Shown here: positions 32,263 to 44,330 of the stretch, in pieces
Numbering within the stretch: position 1 is the first letter of the stretch
How the letters are laid out: each line of letters opens with the position of its first letter
Source of the DNA: Anadara kagoshimensis
Taxonomy: Eukaryota; Mollusca; Bivalvia; Arcoida; Arcidae
DNA length: 64,000 nt
Direction: 5' to 3'
Assembly (NCBI GenBank): GCA_021292105.1
Contig: CM037867.1
Location: 15,204,928 to 15,268,927 of the forward strand
Position numbers and translations under genes: made by a program
Notes under the pieces: generated by a model
What the model was told of the DNA's origin: nothing
The model's input: only the letters and a program-made list of their open reading frames with translations
The model's database searches: none

Positions 32263-33149
32263 TAAAATTTGTATGTACATGCTAAAATCAACCCATTTAC
32301 AGTACCTTCATATCGTTGTCTTATATCCATATAATGCTAGTAAACTTTTAATATTATTATCATTCTGTCAGTCAAATATAAATGTATTTTTTGTTGCCTA
32401 GAGGTAAAAATTAATATCTTAGATTATTAAAACTTTTAGTTATTTCCGCCCACCTTTTTACAAATTCTGGTTAAAATTGGTTCAAATTAGATACTTTAAT
32501 AGAAAAAAAAATTAGAAAAAACTGTTTATCTGTGACTAGATAATGATAAACTTGTGACCTATTCAGGTATATAATCACCTGTTAAGATGGCAATCAGGAC
32601 CTGTGGCACAGGTAATCATTCAAAATTACCCAGGTGGAAAAATAACTATACACCTGATAGGTAACAATATACTGCTGACAAATAGTCTATACATTATATG
32701 ATAAATGAACACTTTTTATCTACAATGACTATTTTTCCACCGTTATGCAATAATTTTTAGTTATTTAAGCTTTATTACATTCCATTTCTGAATAAAATGT
32801 TGTTTTTTCACATAACTGTACGAGAAATCTTAAAAATAAACAAGATTTGAATGAATATTTTAAGTTCTATTTTATAGGTAGGACATGAATGAAAGTTGGT
32901 ATCAATGAAGTATTTGAAACTTGATTTGAACTTAATTAGACAATCTGAGGTTTTCAGGTACAACTTGAACTGTGAACTATGAGACAACCATGTCAAAGTG
33001 CATGTTGATATTACTAGTAAATAATAATAATACATGTAATACTTCAAGAGCAGTCACATACAACATAGTTTACCTGTATTTATTTCTACTCCATTAACAA
33101 ACAAACCAATATCAATTAAATACTTTGTCCAACATTGAGCCCAATGTCA

Positions 33150-33830
33150 ACACTCATGCCACAAGTGGAGTGCAGAAATATTTTATGGAAGCCCTGTATC
33201 CAGATTCTTTCACTTGTATCAGCAGTCAGTTCTGAAACAGTGGGGAAAACTTGAGTACCAGTACCTTAGAAAACCACCAACCTTGGCAGTGACAAACTTT
33301 CTCACACTACTCCCTATAGGATATAACCTTAGGTGGCAAGAGGCACAAGGATCTATAAGACACTTATTTGGACTATTTGGCCACAGCGGCCCAAAGCGAT
33401 GAATTGAGAGTTGAGTAATAGGGTTTAATGTCCCAGTCAAGAATATTGCACTTATCGAGACATCACCAGCTTTAGACGAAGGTGCAGAAATTTTGCCTGT
33501 GTTGCACTGATGGCATTATACAGCTGGGTTCTTTAATCTTTATCATGCCATACAGGGGTTGGAACCCACGACCTCCCACTTAGAGCCAGCACTCTACCAA
33601 CTGAGCTAATGCAGTGGTTCTCAAAGCCATGAGAGTGAAGTAGAATGGAGTAACAGTGTTTCACGTCCATGTCAGTTTTGACACTTATACCAAGGTCATC
33701 AGTTCTGTGATAGTTGAGGAAACCAGAGTACCCAACAAAAAACACCTTCCCTGATGATGTGAAAATTTCCAAAACTGTCTCGTTGGGTTTGAAGACATCG
33801 CAGTCTTTAAGACACTATTTTAGACCACAC
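33150..33830 (-). mobile_element. cluster of three reverse SINEs (C, A, C)
   Basis: 33180-33385 is SINE-C (GAAAACCACCAACCTTGGCA, CAAACTTTCTCACACTACTC). 33403-33620 is an internally deleted SINE-A (GTCCCAGTCAAGAATATTGC, GGTGCAGAAATTTTGCCTGT, then directly GGAACCCACGACCTCCCACT and ACTCTACCAACTGAGCTAAT). 33635-33775 is SINE-C (GGAGTAACAGTGTTTCACGT, GTTGAGGAAACCAGAGTACC). All share one orientation. Confidence 0.75.
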
Positions 33831-33983
33831 ACGTCTACATTAAACCATGTAAAATATGACAACATGCATGAAAAAGCTGTTCTATATAATGTACACGAAC
33901 TAGTTAATAAAATGTTGATGACTGAATAAAAAGAATCAGAGAAAAAATGCACATACCTGGTTATTGTATATTAACAAGACAGG

Positions 33984-34192
33984 TACAATACAGACCTGTC
34001 AAAAGGTTAACACTTAGCTAACAAATCTGTCCTGAATTAAACAACACATCTGAGCCTATCTCAACAGCAGGTGCTATCTCTTTCAGCAGTTTTTCAGTCA
34101 CTAGCTTTCAAAATTTTGGCCAATTTGTAGCCGACCTTTTGACTCCTTTTCGTTTGCATCAATGTTAAACTTTAGGCAGGTTTGTACTGTAT
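33984..34192. mobile_element. MITE-3 copy
   Basis: TACAATACAGACCTGTCAAA at the left, AGGCAGGTTTGTACTGTA at the right, and inner GTTAACACTTAGCTAACAAA / AATGTTAAACTTTA keep the symmetry. It aligns with 5107-5311 over most of its length. Confidence 0.78.
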
Positions 34193-34572
34193 ACTATATA
34201 ATATATATATTGTAAGCTGATACAGGAGAGAAAAAAGCTTTCTATGTCTAAGGTTAACTCAGATATACAGAACCTGGCATTTGTCATATAATCTTCTTCA
34301 TTCAGCTTTTTTTGGCAAAATCATCCAGTGCACACTTTTTTGCCCTTGCCATGCAAAAGCATGTCCGAAATTAAGTACACCTTTATGGACTATTTTCAAA
34401 AACAATATTTATTATTTTTCAACAATTTGCAATGTTTTGTTGGGTCTATCGTCTTTACAGTTTTAAGTTGCATATCAATTTTCAGCTATAACAGACAACG
34501 CTGATACTTAATTTTATTATGTACATGTATTTAATGAAAATTTATACCCTTTTTTCAATTTTAGACTCATTA

Positions 34573-34646
34573 CAAAATTTTTATGTTCACATGAATATTA
34601 AATGTTTAACAAAATTTTTATGTTCACATGAATATTAAATGTTTAA
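34573..34646. repeat. 37-bp perfect duplication
   Basis: ACAAAATTTTTATGTTCACA plus TGAATATTAAATGTTTA occurs twice head to tail. A SINE tail trace (TATAGCTGGTGACATCTCGA) is at 34802-34850. 34851-35205 has a 62-codon frame (35022-35210) that I cannot support as coding. Confidence 0.85.
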
Positions 34647-35208
34647 CAATTCCAAATTTATTATTTTTTTTAAATGGGTTGGTTTAGTGTAACATCTACA
34701 TGTCTATACCTCAATGAAGGTAGGCACCAATAACAAGCGCTGTGGCTTGTCGTCAAAAGTGCATTTTAAAAGTATCATTTTTGCAACCTCATTTAATTTT
34801 ATAGCTGGTGACATCTCGATGCAAGTGAAATTATCTTGACTAAAACCTAATTTTACTAAAACCTCTCATACCCTCCATATAGAAATAGACTGGACAAACA
34901 TTGATTTTTGTTTCAGACTAATACAGAGTTTTAGAAAACTGAAATTACCTTTTAAGAATTTCTCCGATACTATCGCTGTTTATATAAGGATAAGCAAGTT
35001 ACAAGGACACCGTTTCTTGAATTGTGTGAACAGATAATGAAATTGTCATGGCAATTACTACCATGTGACTCCTACAAAGTCTGTGGAGATAATGTAATTG
35101 ATTTACGACTTATCCAATCAACGTCTCTGAGTGTGAACCAGTTCCACGTCAATTTCTTCTCCGATTGGAACAGAAATAATGAACTTAAATGCTATCAAAG
35201 ACGCCATT

Positions 35209-35985
35209 AAAATGGCCATACAGAAGATGTTCTAGTCCTTCTCTAGATTTCCAATTATAGCATGAATACTGTGACCATGTTAAGCATGGACAGAGCAGAC
35301 ATTTGGGGTCAAAATCTGGTCAAAATATGAGCTTAATGCTAGTAGCAAAGACTCAGTTAAAATGGACATACAGTCTAAGATGTTTTGTCCTTCTCTAGAA
35401 TTATATCTATAGTATAAATACTGTAACTATTATTACTGTTTCTATTGTTAGGCATGGACAGAGCAGACATTTGGTGTCAAAATCTGGTAAAAATATATGA
35501 ACTTAATACTAGCAATGACTCAGTTAAAATGGCTATACAGTCAAAGATGTTTTGTCCTTCTCTAAGAACTCAAATTATAGTATAAATACTGTAACCATTA
35601 TTACTGTTTCTGTTGTTAGGCATGGACAGAGCAGACATTTGGTGTCAAAATCTGGTAAAAATATATGAACTTAATACTAGCAATGACTCAGTTAAAATGG
35701 CTATACAGTCAAAGATGTTTTGTCCTTCTCTAAGCTTTCAAGTAAAGCACTGAGAATATAAATACCAAACACGTCATTACAAAGAGCTTCTTTTGCCGAT
35801 AGGCATGAACAAACCATATATTGCTGTCAAACGCTGGTCCCAAAAACCTCCATTAAATGACGTTTTAGTTTTTCTTTAGACTTCCAACTAAAGAATGAAT
35901 ATTGTAAGCATCATTACAAATAGTTCCCCATCAGGCATGGACAGAGCAGACATTTTCTGTCAAAATCTGGTCTAAAACATCTCAG
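35209..35985. repeat. ~160-bp tandem repeat, four to five copies
   Basis: The unit contains TTAAAATGGCnATACAG, AAGATGTT, GTCCTTCTCTA, AATACTGT, GGCATGGACAGAGCAGACAT and GTCAAAATCTGGT. Copies start near 35209, 35358, 35520 and 35693, with a degenerate copy at 35855-35985. The middle copies are nearly identical (AACTTAATACTAGCAATGAC in both). 35986-37015 has no gene, only a T run near 36878. Confidence 0.88.
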
Positions 35986-37018
35986 GAGGTCAGGACTTAA
36001 TGTCTGAAGAACTGACATGACAAATTCTGAAAGCAAAGCCATATTATTATTTCTGTAAAACATGTTTTCTGAATAGCTTTGCAGAAGCATTAAGGTCACT
36101 ATTTCTTTGTAGTTAATATTGATGGAATAAATCAGTTTACATTTTTAATACTTATTTGAAAAATTGTCACTGTAAATTCTCTAGGAAAGACTTCCATTTG
36201 TATCCCCCACCACTAAAATTCTTATTTTGACTCATTAAAAGCCTAAAAATGAAGGAAAAAAGGGAATTTTTTATTATTTTTGTGAAAGTTTCAAGGTTTT
36301 TTTTTTTGTGCAAAATTTGACATAGAATTTAATTCTGGTAGGTATGGGCACAAAACGAAATCTTGTTATACTTTTAAAACAAATAAAAAGAAAATTTCAA
36401 TACATGTTTATCATACTTTTCCAAAAAATATTTTGTACTATTCAGACTCTTAATTAGATTATGTCTACTTACACTACATGGTGGGTTCACTCCGGGTGTG
36501 TGCATGTGGCACAAGCTGTTGGTGCATTGATACTGCACATAAGTAAATGATATGTCAACTAGACACACCCATTAGTCAATAATAATTTGTTCTCACGTCA
36601 TATTAAATCAAATATTTAAGTAAACATATTAAGAGACTACATTATTATTCATTCAAAAAATTAAATAACACCATTTAGATCTTAAATGCAGTAAGTTTGA
36701 GTTGAGATCTTTCATGCGTCAATTTTTACAAGAGTTTACAATATGTTTACCACATGATGCTACTTATTAAGTTTTCCATCCTTCTACACGCTGAAGATGA
36801 GAATCATATGGTCTCTGGTCTAATCATTACTTCTCTTCAGAACTTCAAATTATATACCAGTAAGGTTTTATCAGCATTTTTTTTTTTTTTTTTTGTTCCA
36901 AACACAAACTTTTTATTCAGGGTATAAACTAGCTTTTTCAGTATTTTAATTTACAATTTTATAAATATTATATAGTGCATTTACTTCATGCATGCAGGAA
37001 AATATACCGGTACATCTC

Positions 37019-37470
37019 CTTACAAAGTGGAGTTGAGTTGGATAATGGTGTTTAACGTCTCAGTCAAGAATATTTCACTTATATCGACCTTACAAAGTGG
37101 AGTGGAGTTGAGTAATGGTGTTTAACGTCACAGTCAAGAATATTTCACTTATATCGACCTTACAAAGTGGAGTGGAGTTGAGTAATGGTGTTTAACGTCT
37201 CAGTCAAGAATATTTCACTTATATCGACCTTACAAAGTGGAGTGGAGTTGAGTAATGGTGTTTAACGTCACAGTCAAGAATATTTCACTTATATCGACCT
37301 TACAAAGTGGAGTGGAGTTGAGTAATGGTGTTTAACGTCACAGTCAAGAATATTTCACTTATATCGACCTTACAAAGTGGAGTGGAGTTGAGTAATGGTG
37401 TTTAACGTCACAGTCAAGAATATTTCACTTTTATCAACCTTACAAAGTGGAGTGGAGTGAAGTAATAGTG
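37019..37470 (-). repeat. 70-bp array made from a SINE-A tail, six copies plus one partial
   Basis: Units start at 37019, 37089, 37159, 37229, 37299, 37369 and 37439. Each is CTTACAAAGTGGAG followed by the reverse SINE-A tail (TTGAGTAATGGTGTTTAACG, CAGTCAAGAATATTTCACTT, ATATCGAC). Units differ mainly by GTCT versus GTCA. A reverse SINE-C (about 37480-37645: GGAAACCAGAGTACCCAGAG) follows directly. 37646-38785 has nothing recognisable. Confidence 0.93.
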
Positions 37471-38789
37471 TATTACACTGCAGCATAGATTAATTATTGG
37501 TTCAAGAATGGTTGGGGAAACCAGAGTACCCAGAGAAAAACCACCAGAGTAACAAATTTTCTTGCACTAGGATATATATATATATCTATGTGGGATTCAA
37601 ACTCTAAGACAGTGATGGGTGCTGTATGATTCGTAAGTTTCAGACTTGCCACATAGCGATCAAGGTTTTTACTATATACAAGTCTGACTTGGTGTTTTAG
37701 ATTTAACAAGATCAGATCTGTGTAATATCTCGCCTGCAAAGTATAGTGCAACTACAGTGTAAAAGTACAACTATTTTAAGTATAATTTTAAATACACCAA
37801 TTAATGAACACTATACATATTCATTAGTATTTTTTTCCCATCGCTGCACCGTGTGCCAGGTTCAGAAGTACTAAAACTTATTTTTAAGGAACACAATCTT
37901 TCAACGATACATTTTAAATAAAACCAACTTCTTTCAAATTATCTGCTTTAGTTTTATTCAGCATCAGAAAAAAACTGACATTTTCCTGGTGTAAATCTTT
38001 ATTTGAAAGGCCAAAGTAATAACAATATTTATATATTTTGATTTAAATGAAGGTAAATTTCACTGATTTTAGTGCTTCTTTAGGAGACTTTCACTTAAAG
38101 TTTTATTCAGACTAAAGAAGCTAGAAATGACTGAATTCCTGTTGCAAATTATTTTTCAAAAATTTTTACATAGAAATTAATGGGTACAAAAGGAAGTCCT
38201 ACTGGTTCTTTTTTAAGGAACCCTTACATGATTATCTAGGGATTATCCCCATTATTCCATCCAGATGTGGGGACTTTAAATAAAAAGTTGTTTTTCACAG
38301 AACTTGACATAAAAAACTGTCACAGACTGGGGTATACACAAGTAATAAATCATCACACCGGGCATCATTTTTAAACATCATTACACCAAGTTCCTATCCA
38401 AGTGGTACCCAATTAAATATGCTGGGAACCGACATGTCAAAATTCTTTTTAAAAAATCAAAATTTGAAAAGAAAAATACAGCCTTATAAACTTTATATGA
38501 TGAGTGAAATTGTTGTGAATAAAAATCCCCAAGGTTTATTCTGCTGTGAGTAACACACCTAAATTAAATTGGATTTTGTGAACCAGCATGGACAATCCAT
38601 CTTCAATATGTTTGACCAGTGAAGCATTATATTTATTTTTTACTAACTTGAATCCTATGAATGTTTAAGATACAGATATATAAAGATATCAAACATCTAT
38701 GAATAAAACATCAAAATTTTATATACAGAATTTCATTTTCTCATTTATTCTAACATAAAACTTGTGCAATAGTATTAAACTCGATATTC

Positions 38790-39665
38790 TCCCATGTGTT
38801 GCAATATTTTTATTTTTAGGACATCTGTGTCTACATGATTTGGACTAGATTTAATCCTTATTCTAAACACATCATGTGATGCAAATCGTTGGATAATAAC
38901 AATATCTTTTTTAAATATCAACTCAATTTCAATAATCCCCATGTGTTGCTCGTCTGCGTCAAATCTTGAGACTATAATTTTAATACTTAATGCCTTAAAG
39001 TTTGCTTATAAAGTGATATCCCCATGTGTTGCTCATCTGTGTTGAGATTTTGGAATAATACCCAATCCTCTAAATTTTGATGCCTTAAATTTTGCTTATT
39101 AAGTGATGTACCCATGTGTTGCTCATTGGGAATGAATTCAACAACCAATTCCCTACTAGTTGCTTATTATGCAATACTATAAAGCAAACCTTGAGACTGT
39201 AATTATAATATTTAATCCCCTAACTTTTGCTTATTAAGTAATGTCCCCATTTGTTGCTCATCTGTGTTGAGATTTTGGAACTAAATTCAATATGGCAAGA
39301 GTACCTTTTGTACCCCCAACCCAACCACCCATTATATTGTATGTAAAATTTTTGAAAAATCTTTTTTGACAGAAATGTTCAAAATGGCTTGAATCTCTCA
39401 TTTTAAGATTTTTTTCAGTCAAAATTAAATTTTTAATGGAGGGTACAAACAGAACTCTTTCCATCCCTTAATTTTGCTCACTGTGTGATGGTAGAAAGTG
39501 AGTTCAATGATCTTACATTTACACATTAAAATTAAGACCCAGGTCTAATCTTTTACACCATGTGGTACAGCTGATCTGTTTCAAATACATATGTCAATTT
39601 CAATATTCCCTTGTCAATTTCAATATTCCCTCATGTGTTGTATATACACACATGTGATGCAAACA
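38790..39665. repeat. degenerate repeat built on CCCATGTGTTGCTC
   Basis: CCCCATGTGTTGCTCATCTG-type motifs recur near 38792, 38939, 39021, 39110, 39244 and 39631, separated by TGCCTTAAAnTTTGCTTAT and AAGTGATnT. The spacing is irregular (80-135 bp). The 39300-39460 interval contains another dispersed repeat (TTTTTGACAGAAATGTTC). Confidence 0.6.
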
Positions 39666-39770
39666 AATATTGTTAAATCAATTTCAATATTTTGAATTTA
39701 ATAGCAAATCACTCAACTCACTGTTTTCAGTGTATGATCAGCATATGTAATTAAAGTATGAATATTCAAC

Positions 39771-39852
39771 TGTATATAAATGTATAAAAACTTGATACAA
39801 ATGTATAAAAACTATACAAATGTATAAAAACTATACAAATGTATAAAAACTC
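39771..39852. repeat. 19-bp tandem repeat
   Basis: TACAAATGTATAAAAACTA and variants, about four copies. 39853-40440 is AT-rich with no feature seen. Confidence 0.85.
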
Positions 39853-41385
39853 AACTTTTTGCTACAATGTATACATTTAATGTATACAAAAATTTTAAAT
39901 GAAGAAAAATGCATACAAACCTAGTTGACATTTAAAACTCATTTTTATTCCATATACATCACAAGTTTTTATAAATTCCATTGTAATAAAATTCAAATGC
40001 ACACTACAATTTTAAATTGGATTTCAACCATTTGTGAAAAGAAAACCAAATCCAATTTTGATTAACTTAATTCATATATATAATTTTTTCTAAAATTAAG
40101 AGTCCATGTTCATTACTATAAACAAGTGCTAGTTTTCACCAATTAAAATCAATTTCAATCAACTTAGAGTCCATGTTTTTGATTTTTTCTCAGATTTTTC
40201 TCTCAGTATAAATAGAAAATCTGGCACACATTTTTATACACTTTTTTCCAATTAAAATCCAGATTACTTATCTTATAAAATATCTTTGCTATATATCACA
40301 ACATTTTTGTGTAGTATCCTATTAACACATGTAGTCTTATTTATTCCAAGTTTATAACACAATTTGACATATGTTTGTCACCTGTTGTAGATAATCTATC
40401 CAAAGTTCTGGCGTTAATCCACTTGTGAAAAACTTCCTCTGCACGTTGGTATATTAGAAATACACATAGATAGCAGTCCAAGGTTTGTTTTGCATAAAGT
40501 TAGTAAGAAGTAAAGGAAAAAGTTTGTACAGCGGTTATAATAATTCTCCCATGCAAATTCTTCGTGTAAAGTCTTCTTGTTCCATGCGTGTAATGAACAT
40601 TTTTCTCTCCGACTTTTTGATAGGAAAAATCTGGGTAGTAAGTGAGGTTTGGTAAAATTAAAAATACCGATAGGTAGGCGAGGAAAATTATGAGAATTAA
40701 TAATAAAAACTGCTACGGGAAAATTTCGGGAAATTCACATATATAAAAAAATGCAAAAAAAAAAGTAATCCGTCACCGTGATTTTCAATAACAAATCTAT
40801 GAATACAAAGAGAGTGAAAATAATCATGCATGGTTATAATAAGCGAAAATGCCGAGGGCGAATATAATCATAGATTTGTACTAAATCCTAAAGCACGCGC
40901 CAACATCGTTTCACGAGCATTGGCACACGAGCAGTCAATGGATAGAATTAACGTTACACTAAAAAGAAAAAATAAATATGGTTAAAAACAGTGAAAGGTG
41001 AAAAGCTACCTGGAAAAAAAGTGAAGAAAACATACCTTGGGTAGACTAGCAGGGATTACTGGATAAATGAGAAGGCGGGAACAACACACACGGGAATACA
41101 CAGCCAAGGGAATGGATGCAGTATATAAAGGTGTGCAAAGGGTTTGGTAATCGTGTCAGAGAATGACGATTTACCACCGATATCTATCCACGTAACAAAA
41201 TCAAGTCCAGAGAAGAAAAATGCTATTAGAGTTGTCTTGAATCTTAAAAATGCTTCTAAAATATAAAACAATATGATTTGAAACATATTTGACAAAATAT
41301 TATATAAATTAAGGCATAATAAACAAAACGCGTAGTGATTTACCTAATTATAATTCAAGGGTCAGAGTTCAAATAAATATCAGCT

Positions 41386-41478
41386 GTCATGTGACCTAAA
41401 ACATGGCAGCCTCCACTGCGATCTAATTTGTGTGAACTTTCCAATAATATTTGTATTTTTTCTAACACTGCAAGCGAT
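41386..41478 (+). promoter_or_regulatory. probable MOCOS core promoter / 5' UTR
   Basis: Within 100 bp of the MOCOS start are GTCATGTGAC (41386-41395), an E-box of the USF/TFE class, and ACATGGCAGCC (41401-41411), close to the YY1 element that often sits at transcription starts of animal housekeeping genes. The ATG inside the latter opens a 7-codon upstream frame (41403-41426, ending TAA), which would matter if transcription begins before it. 40400-41380 upstream is low in repeats except a 12-bp inverted repeat (ACAAATCTATGA at 40791, inverse at 40868). No exon of a divergent gene could be established. Function is inferred. Confidence 0.45.
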
Positions 41479-41563
41479 ATGGCGAAACAAACCATGGATT
41501 TTCAATCTGCATATAACAAGCAATTTGAAAATATCCGTGAAACAGAATTCCCTAACCTCAAAG
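41479..41563 (+). CDS. MOCOS: molybdenum cofactor sulfurase, exon 1
   Basis: It encodes the first 28 residues plus one base of codon 29: MAKQTMDFQSAYNKQF, then ENIRETEFPNLK. The ending matches the family's conserved 'R..EF..L.G.(T).Y.DH' entry. The GG-T codon for the glycine is completed by exon 2. The donor is AAAG|GTAACA. The ATG at 41479 is the first in frame after the TGA at 41392 and has G at -3 and G at +4, a good context; the ATG at codon 6 is a less likely alternative. MOCOS supplies the terminal sulfur to the molybdenum cofactor of xanthine dehydrogenase and aldehyde oxidase in the cytosol. Confidence 0.88.
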
Positions 41564-42284
41564 GTAACAATTTGCAAATGGAAATAATTTGTAATTTATT
41601 TATGCACGCAGACGTGATTTGTTTACATTTGTTACGTCCGATTATCTTATCAACAACACTTGGCAGGTTGTCTTTGGGAAGGTGTCATCTTGAGATATAC
41701 CTTTAATCGACCTAAATACCTTATCTAGTTTTACTAGCAAAGAAGAACAAGTATTGACAAAGTTTAAATTTAATAAATATCGCATATAAAATTTTAACAT
41801 AAAAAGGGGGCGTGTCCCCTGATGCAATGAGGTGTCAAATTCCAGTCCAGGTCTAATTTATGCGAAAAAGGTACCCCCTAGAATATGGATATGAGAATGG
41901 TTTCTGAATTAATTTTTGTGACTAGAATTCATTATTACTTGCTGGTATAAGTAATTTAATTTTGGACACAGTTCAATGTTAAAAGTTACAAACATATAAA
42001 ATTTTAAATGTCATTATCGGGGACTGGTTATTAACGGGCACGAAACGTGTCAGTAACAGAATCTAACTGCTGCAAGCACCTGTTTCCCTTAATTTGATAC
42101 TTAATTATTAGAATATCTGTTGTTGACATCACTGGTTAGTGATTTAATTAGCTGTATTCTGATACAGTTAGGGTTTATACAACTGTAAAAGGCCGTTTTT
42201 ATTTTGTTTATTCATTATTAATATACTACACAGCATTATGTTTGTTTTTTTTAATTAGTGTTTATTAGCTAGTGATTTTGTTTG

Positions 42285-43435
42285 TGAATACAGGTAATTT
42301 CCCTAGGGGAAAATAACTAAAATTTCCCAATTTGAAAATTAAATTCCCAAAATAGTTTCATTTAGAAATAAAATATATATTTTTTAAAAGGAAGAAAAAA
42401 GTACAATTGTTGTATGGTCTGGTTACATCTTTCCAGTATTAGTATACCAGGTTGTGAATTACAATAGTCAGACTTCTCTTTATAACTTTTTTACACATAG
42501 TGAGTGATACCATTCATTTAGTACATCATATAAACAGTGTTTTCCACAAGGCACATACATAATTATGCATATACATGTACATATGTGTATATTTTTGTGT
42601 GTATATGTACAATGTATCTACATTTGTGTGATATATATATATATAAAAGCAAACAACATTGACCTGTCTGCTTGACCGTCAATTTTAAGATATCTAATAT
42701 CTTAATTATGTAGTTGTTGAAAATTCCCAATTGAATCTATAAAAACAAAGGAGAAAAATTCAGCAAAATTGACAAAACCTCATATTTCAGCTTAGCTTGT
42801 AAATTGTTATATTAACTTGTATGTATATTCACATTCAGTGATGTATATTCAATGTACAAGAGATACAAATGGTTTGAAGCAAATTGGTTCACACAGTGCA
42901 TTGTACAATTATTATTATAAGATGTCAATATCCGTAAATTTGAGCATTTTCTTTTTTTTTCATTTTTCCTAAAATGTGCATTTTGTTGATTGATTTTTCC
43001 CAATTTCATTCAAAGGCCCCTTTCCCAAAATGGCTAGAAATATCCCTGAAATACATTGATGCTATGGTGTTTTAGAGGAAAGTTTTAGAAAATGACCCCT
43101 CTGGAAAATCCTAGAAAGACAACTGGTCCCATGTACTAGTGGCTTTTCTACAATGAAATCTAGCTTGTTTTGTGTTACTTTATGTTTGACACTGTTTTGT
43201 TCTCAGTTTTCATCATTGAGAAAACTATCTACTTTTTTTAAGCAAACTTACAACTTTCAAGTGATTTTGTTGGCTTAAAATTACTACCGAATAAAGGTAG
43301 TTTCCCCAACGGAAAAATGACTAAAATTTCCCAATTTGTCCTAAAATTCCCTAAAACAAAAGTGATTCACTGGAAAATTACCCAGTTTGCTAGATTTCAG
43401 AACTCCAATTTTCCCAATCTTAAAGGCAGAAGGTA
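42285..43435. repeat. dispersed TTCCCAA-rich repeat fragments and a MITE-1 end
   Basis: 42296-42365 (AATTTCCCTAGGGGAAAATA), 42960-43045 (TTTTTCCCAATTTCATTC) and 43285-43435 (CCGAATAAAGGTAGTTTCCC ... GGCAGAAGGTAGTTTTC) belong to one family. The last is matched in reverse by 59390-59850. 42645-42695 is a MITE-1 left end (AGCAAACAACATTGACCTGT). A relative of the 53-300 repeat is at 43055-43115. Confidence 0.6.
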
Positions 43436-43519
43436 GTTTTCAAGAAATGTAACAACATCACTGCTTTAACACAGTAGGATTTGGGGTGTGTGGGATTGAT
43501 ACTTAGGCAGTAGGAGGCA

Positions 43520-43640
43520 TTGATGTTTTGCCGGCCACACCCACATTCCATGTTCCAACATTGGCCGCCATCTCGGTACCAAAGCAGCGTCACGTCAACT
43601 AATGACGGTCTAGTGTCAGTGATGTCATTAAACCGCACAA
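43520..43640 (-). repeat. short segment shared with 53060-53130
   Basis: TGTTCCAACATTGGCCGCCA, then CCAAAGCAGCGTCAC and CAACTAATG on the plus strand match 53079-53135 with some changes. Read on the minus strand, both give TLLW..DG.QC.N. It could be a decayed dispersed element that once coded, or a non-coding repeat. 43770-43870 next to it is a poor SINE-C trace. Confidence 0.45.
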
Positions 43641-43904
43641 TTCGGGCCGAGTTTTCATTCTTTTTGCGTGTAATTCAAGCATGTCTTTGTCAAAACGTCC
43701 AACCATTTTATTGTTTCTGGTACTTTGGAGTTAAACCGATCGGCCATTGACTAAGTGTTTATTTATGGAAAAAATCAGGAAGTTGACAAGCTTTCACACT
43801 CTTGCCTGTAGGGATTGAAACCTAAGGAATGAGAGACCCTACAATTGTTAAGTCGGTACTTTGGACCGTACTGACATTGAGGTCGTTGAGTGATAAAAGG
43901 ACCT

Positions 43905-44330
43905 CATATTTAGATGCTCTACTGTAATTATTCTTCATAACTGTACCTTTATATACAGCTGCCCTTTATTTAGATTAGAATGGAATAAAACCTTAGGCCA
44001 GGAATGAAGCCTAACTATTTTGAGTTAAGGGCCCAACTCACTTAAAAAAAAGTTGTAATAGTAATAAATAGCTAAAATGTGTAAACATTAAGGGGCCCAG
44101 ACTGGTTTTTAGTAGCCATGGGCTACTGGACCCCTGCTAATCTTCATCCCTGTAGGCAGTAAGAGGCACTGTGATTATTTAGCATGTCTTTGAGACCAAT
44201 CTGGTATTGTGATCTCCAAGTGATGGATACAATACAATACAATTAATCTTTATTTGCCGTCGATTATCATTTACATAACACATAAGCTCAGTAGAGCTTG
44301 TAATCAACAATGTCGAATGATGGAGACCTC
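43905..44330. repeat. dispersed-repeat fragments
   Basis: CTTCATAACTGT, CTTTATATACAGCTG and CCTTTATTTAGA occur here (43932-43975) and again at 44862-44905. 44228-44330 (ACAATACAATTAATCTTTAT, TTGCCGTCGATTATCA) looks like an element end but has no second copy in the window. Confidence 0.4.

Noticed and set aside
35022-35210. 62-aa plus frame MCEQIMKLSWQLL
   Set aside because: Composition is plausible but there are no clear splice sites, no family match that I know, and it ends at the edge of a tandem repeat.
41056-41295. 79-aa minus frame upstream of MOCOS as a divergent gene
   Set aside because: No Kozak-like start, no partner exon and no recognisable domain; the hydrophobic look comes from A-rich plus-strand sequence.
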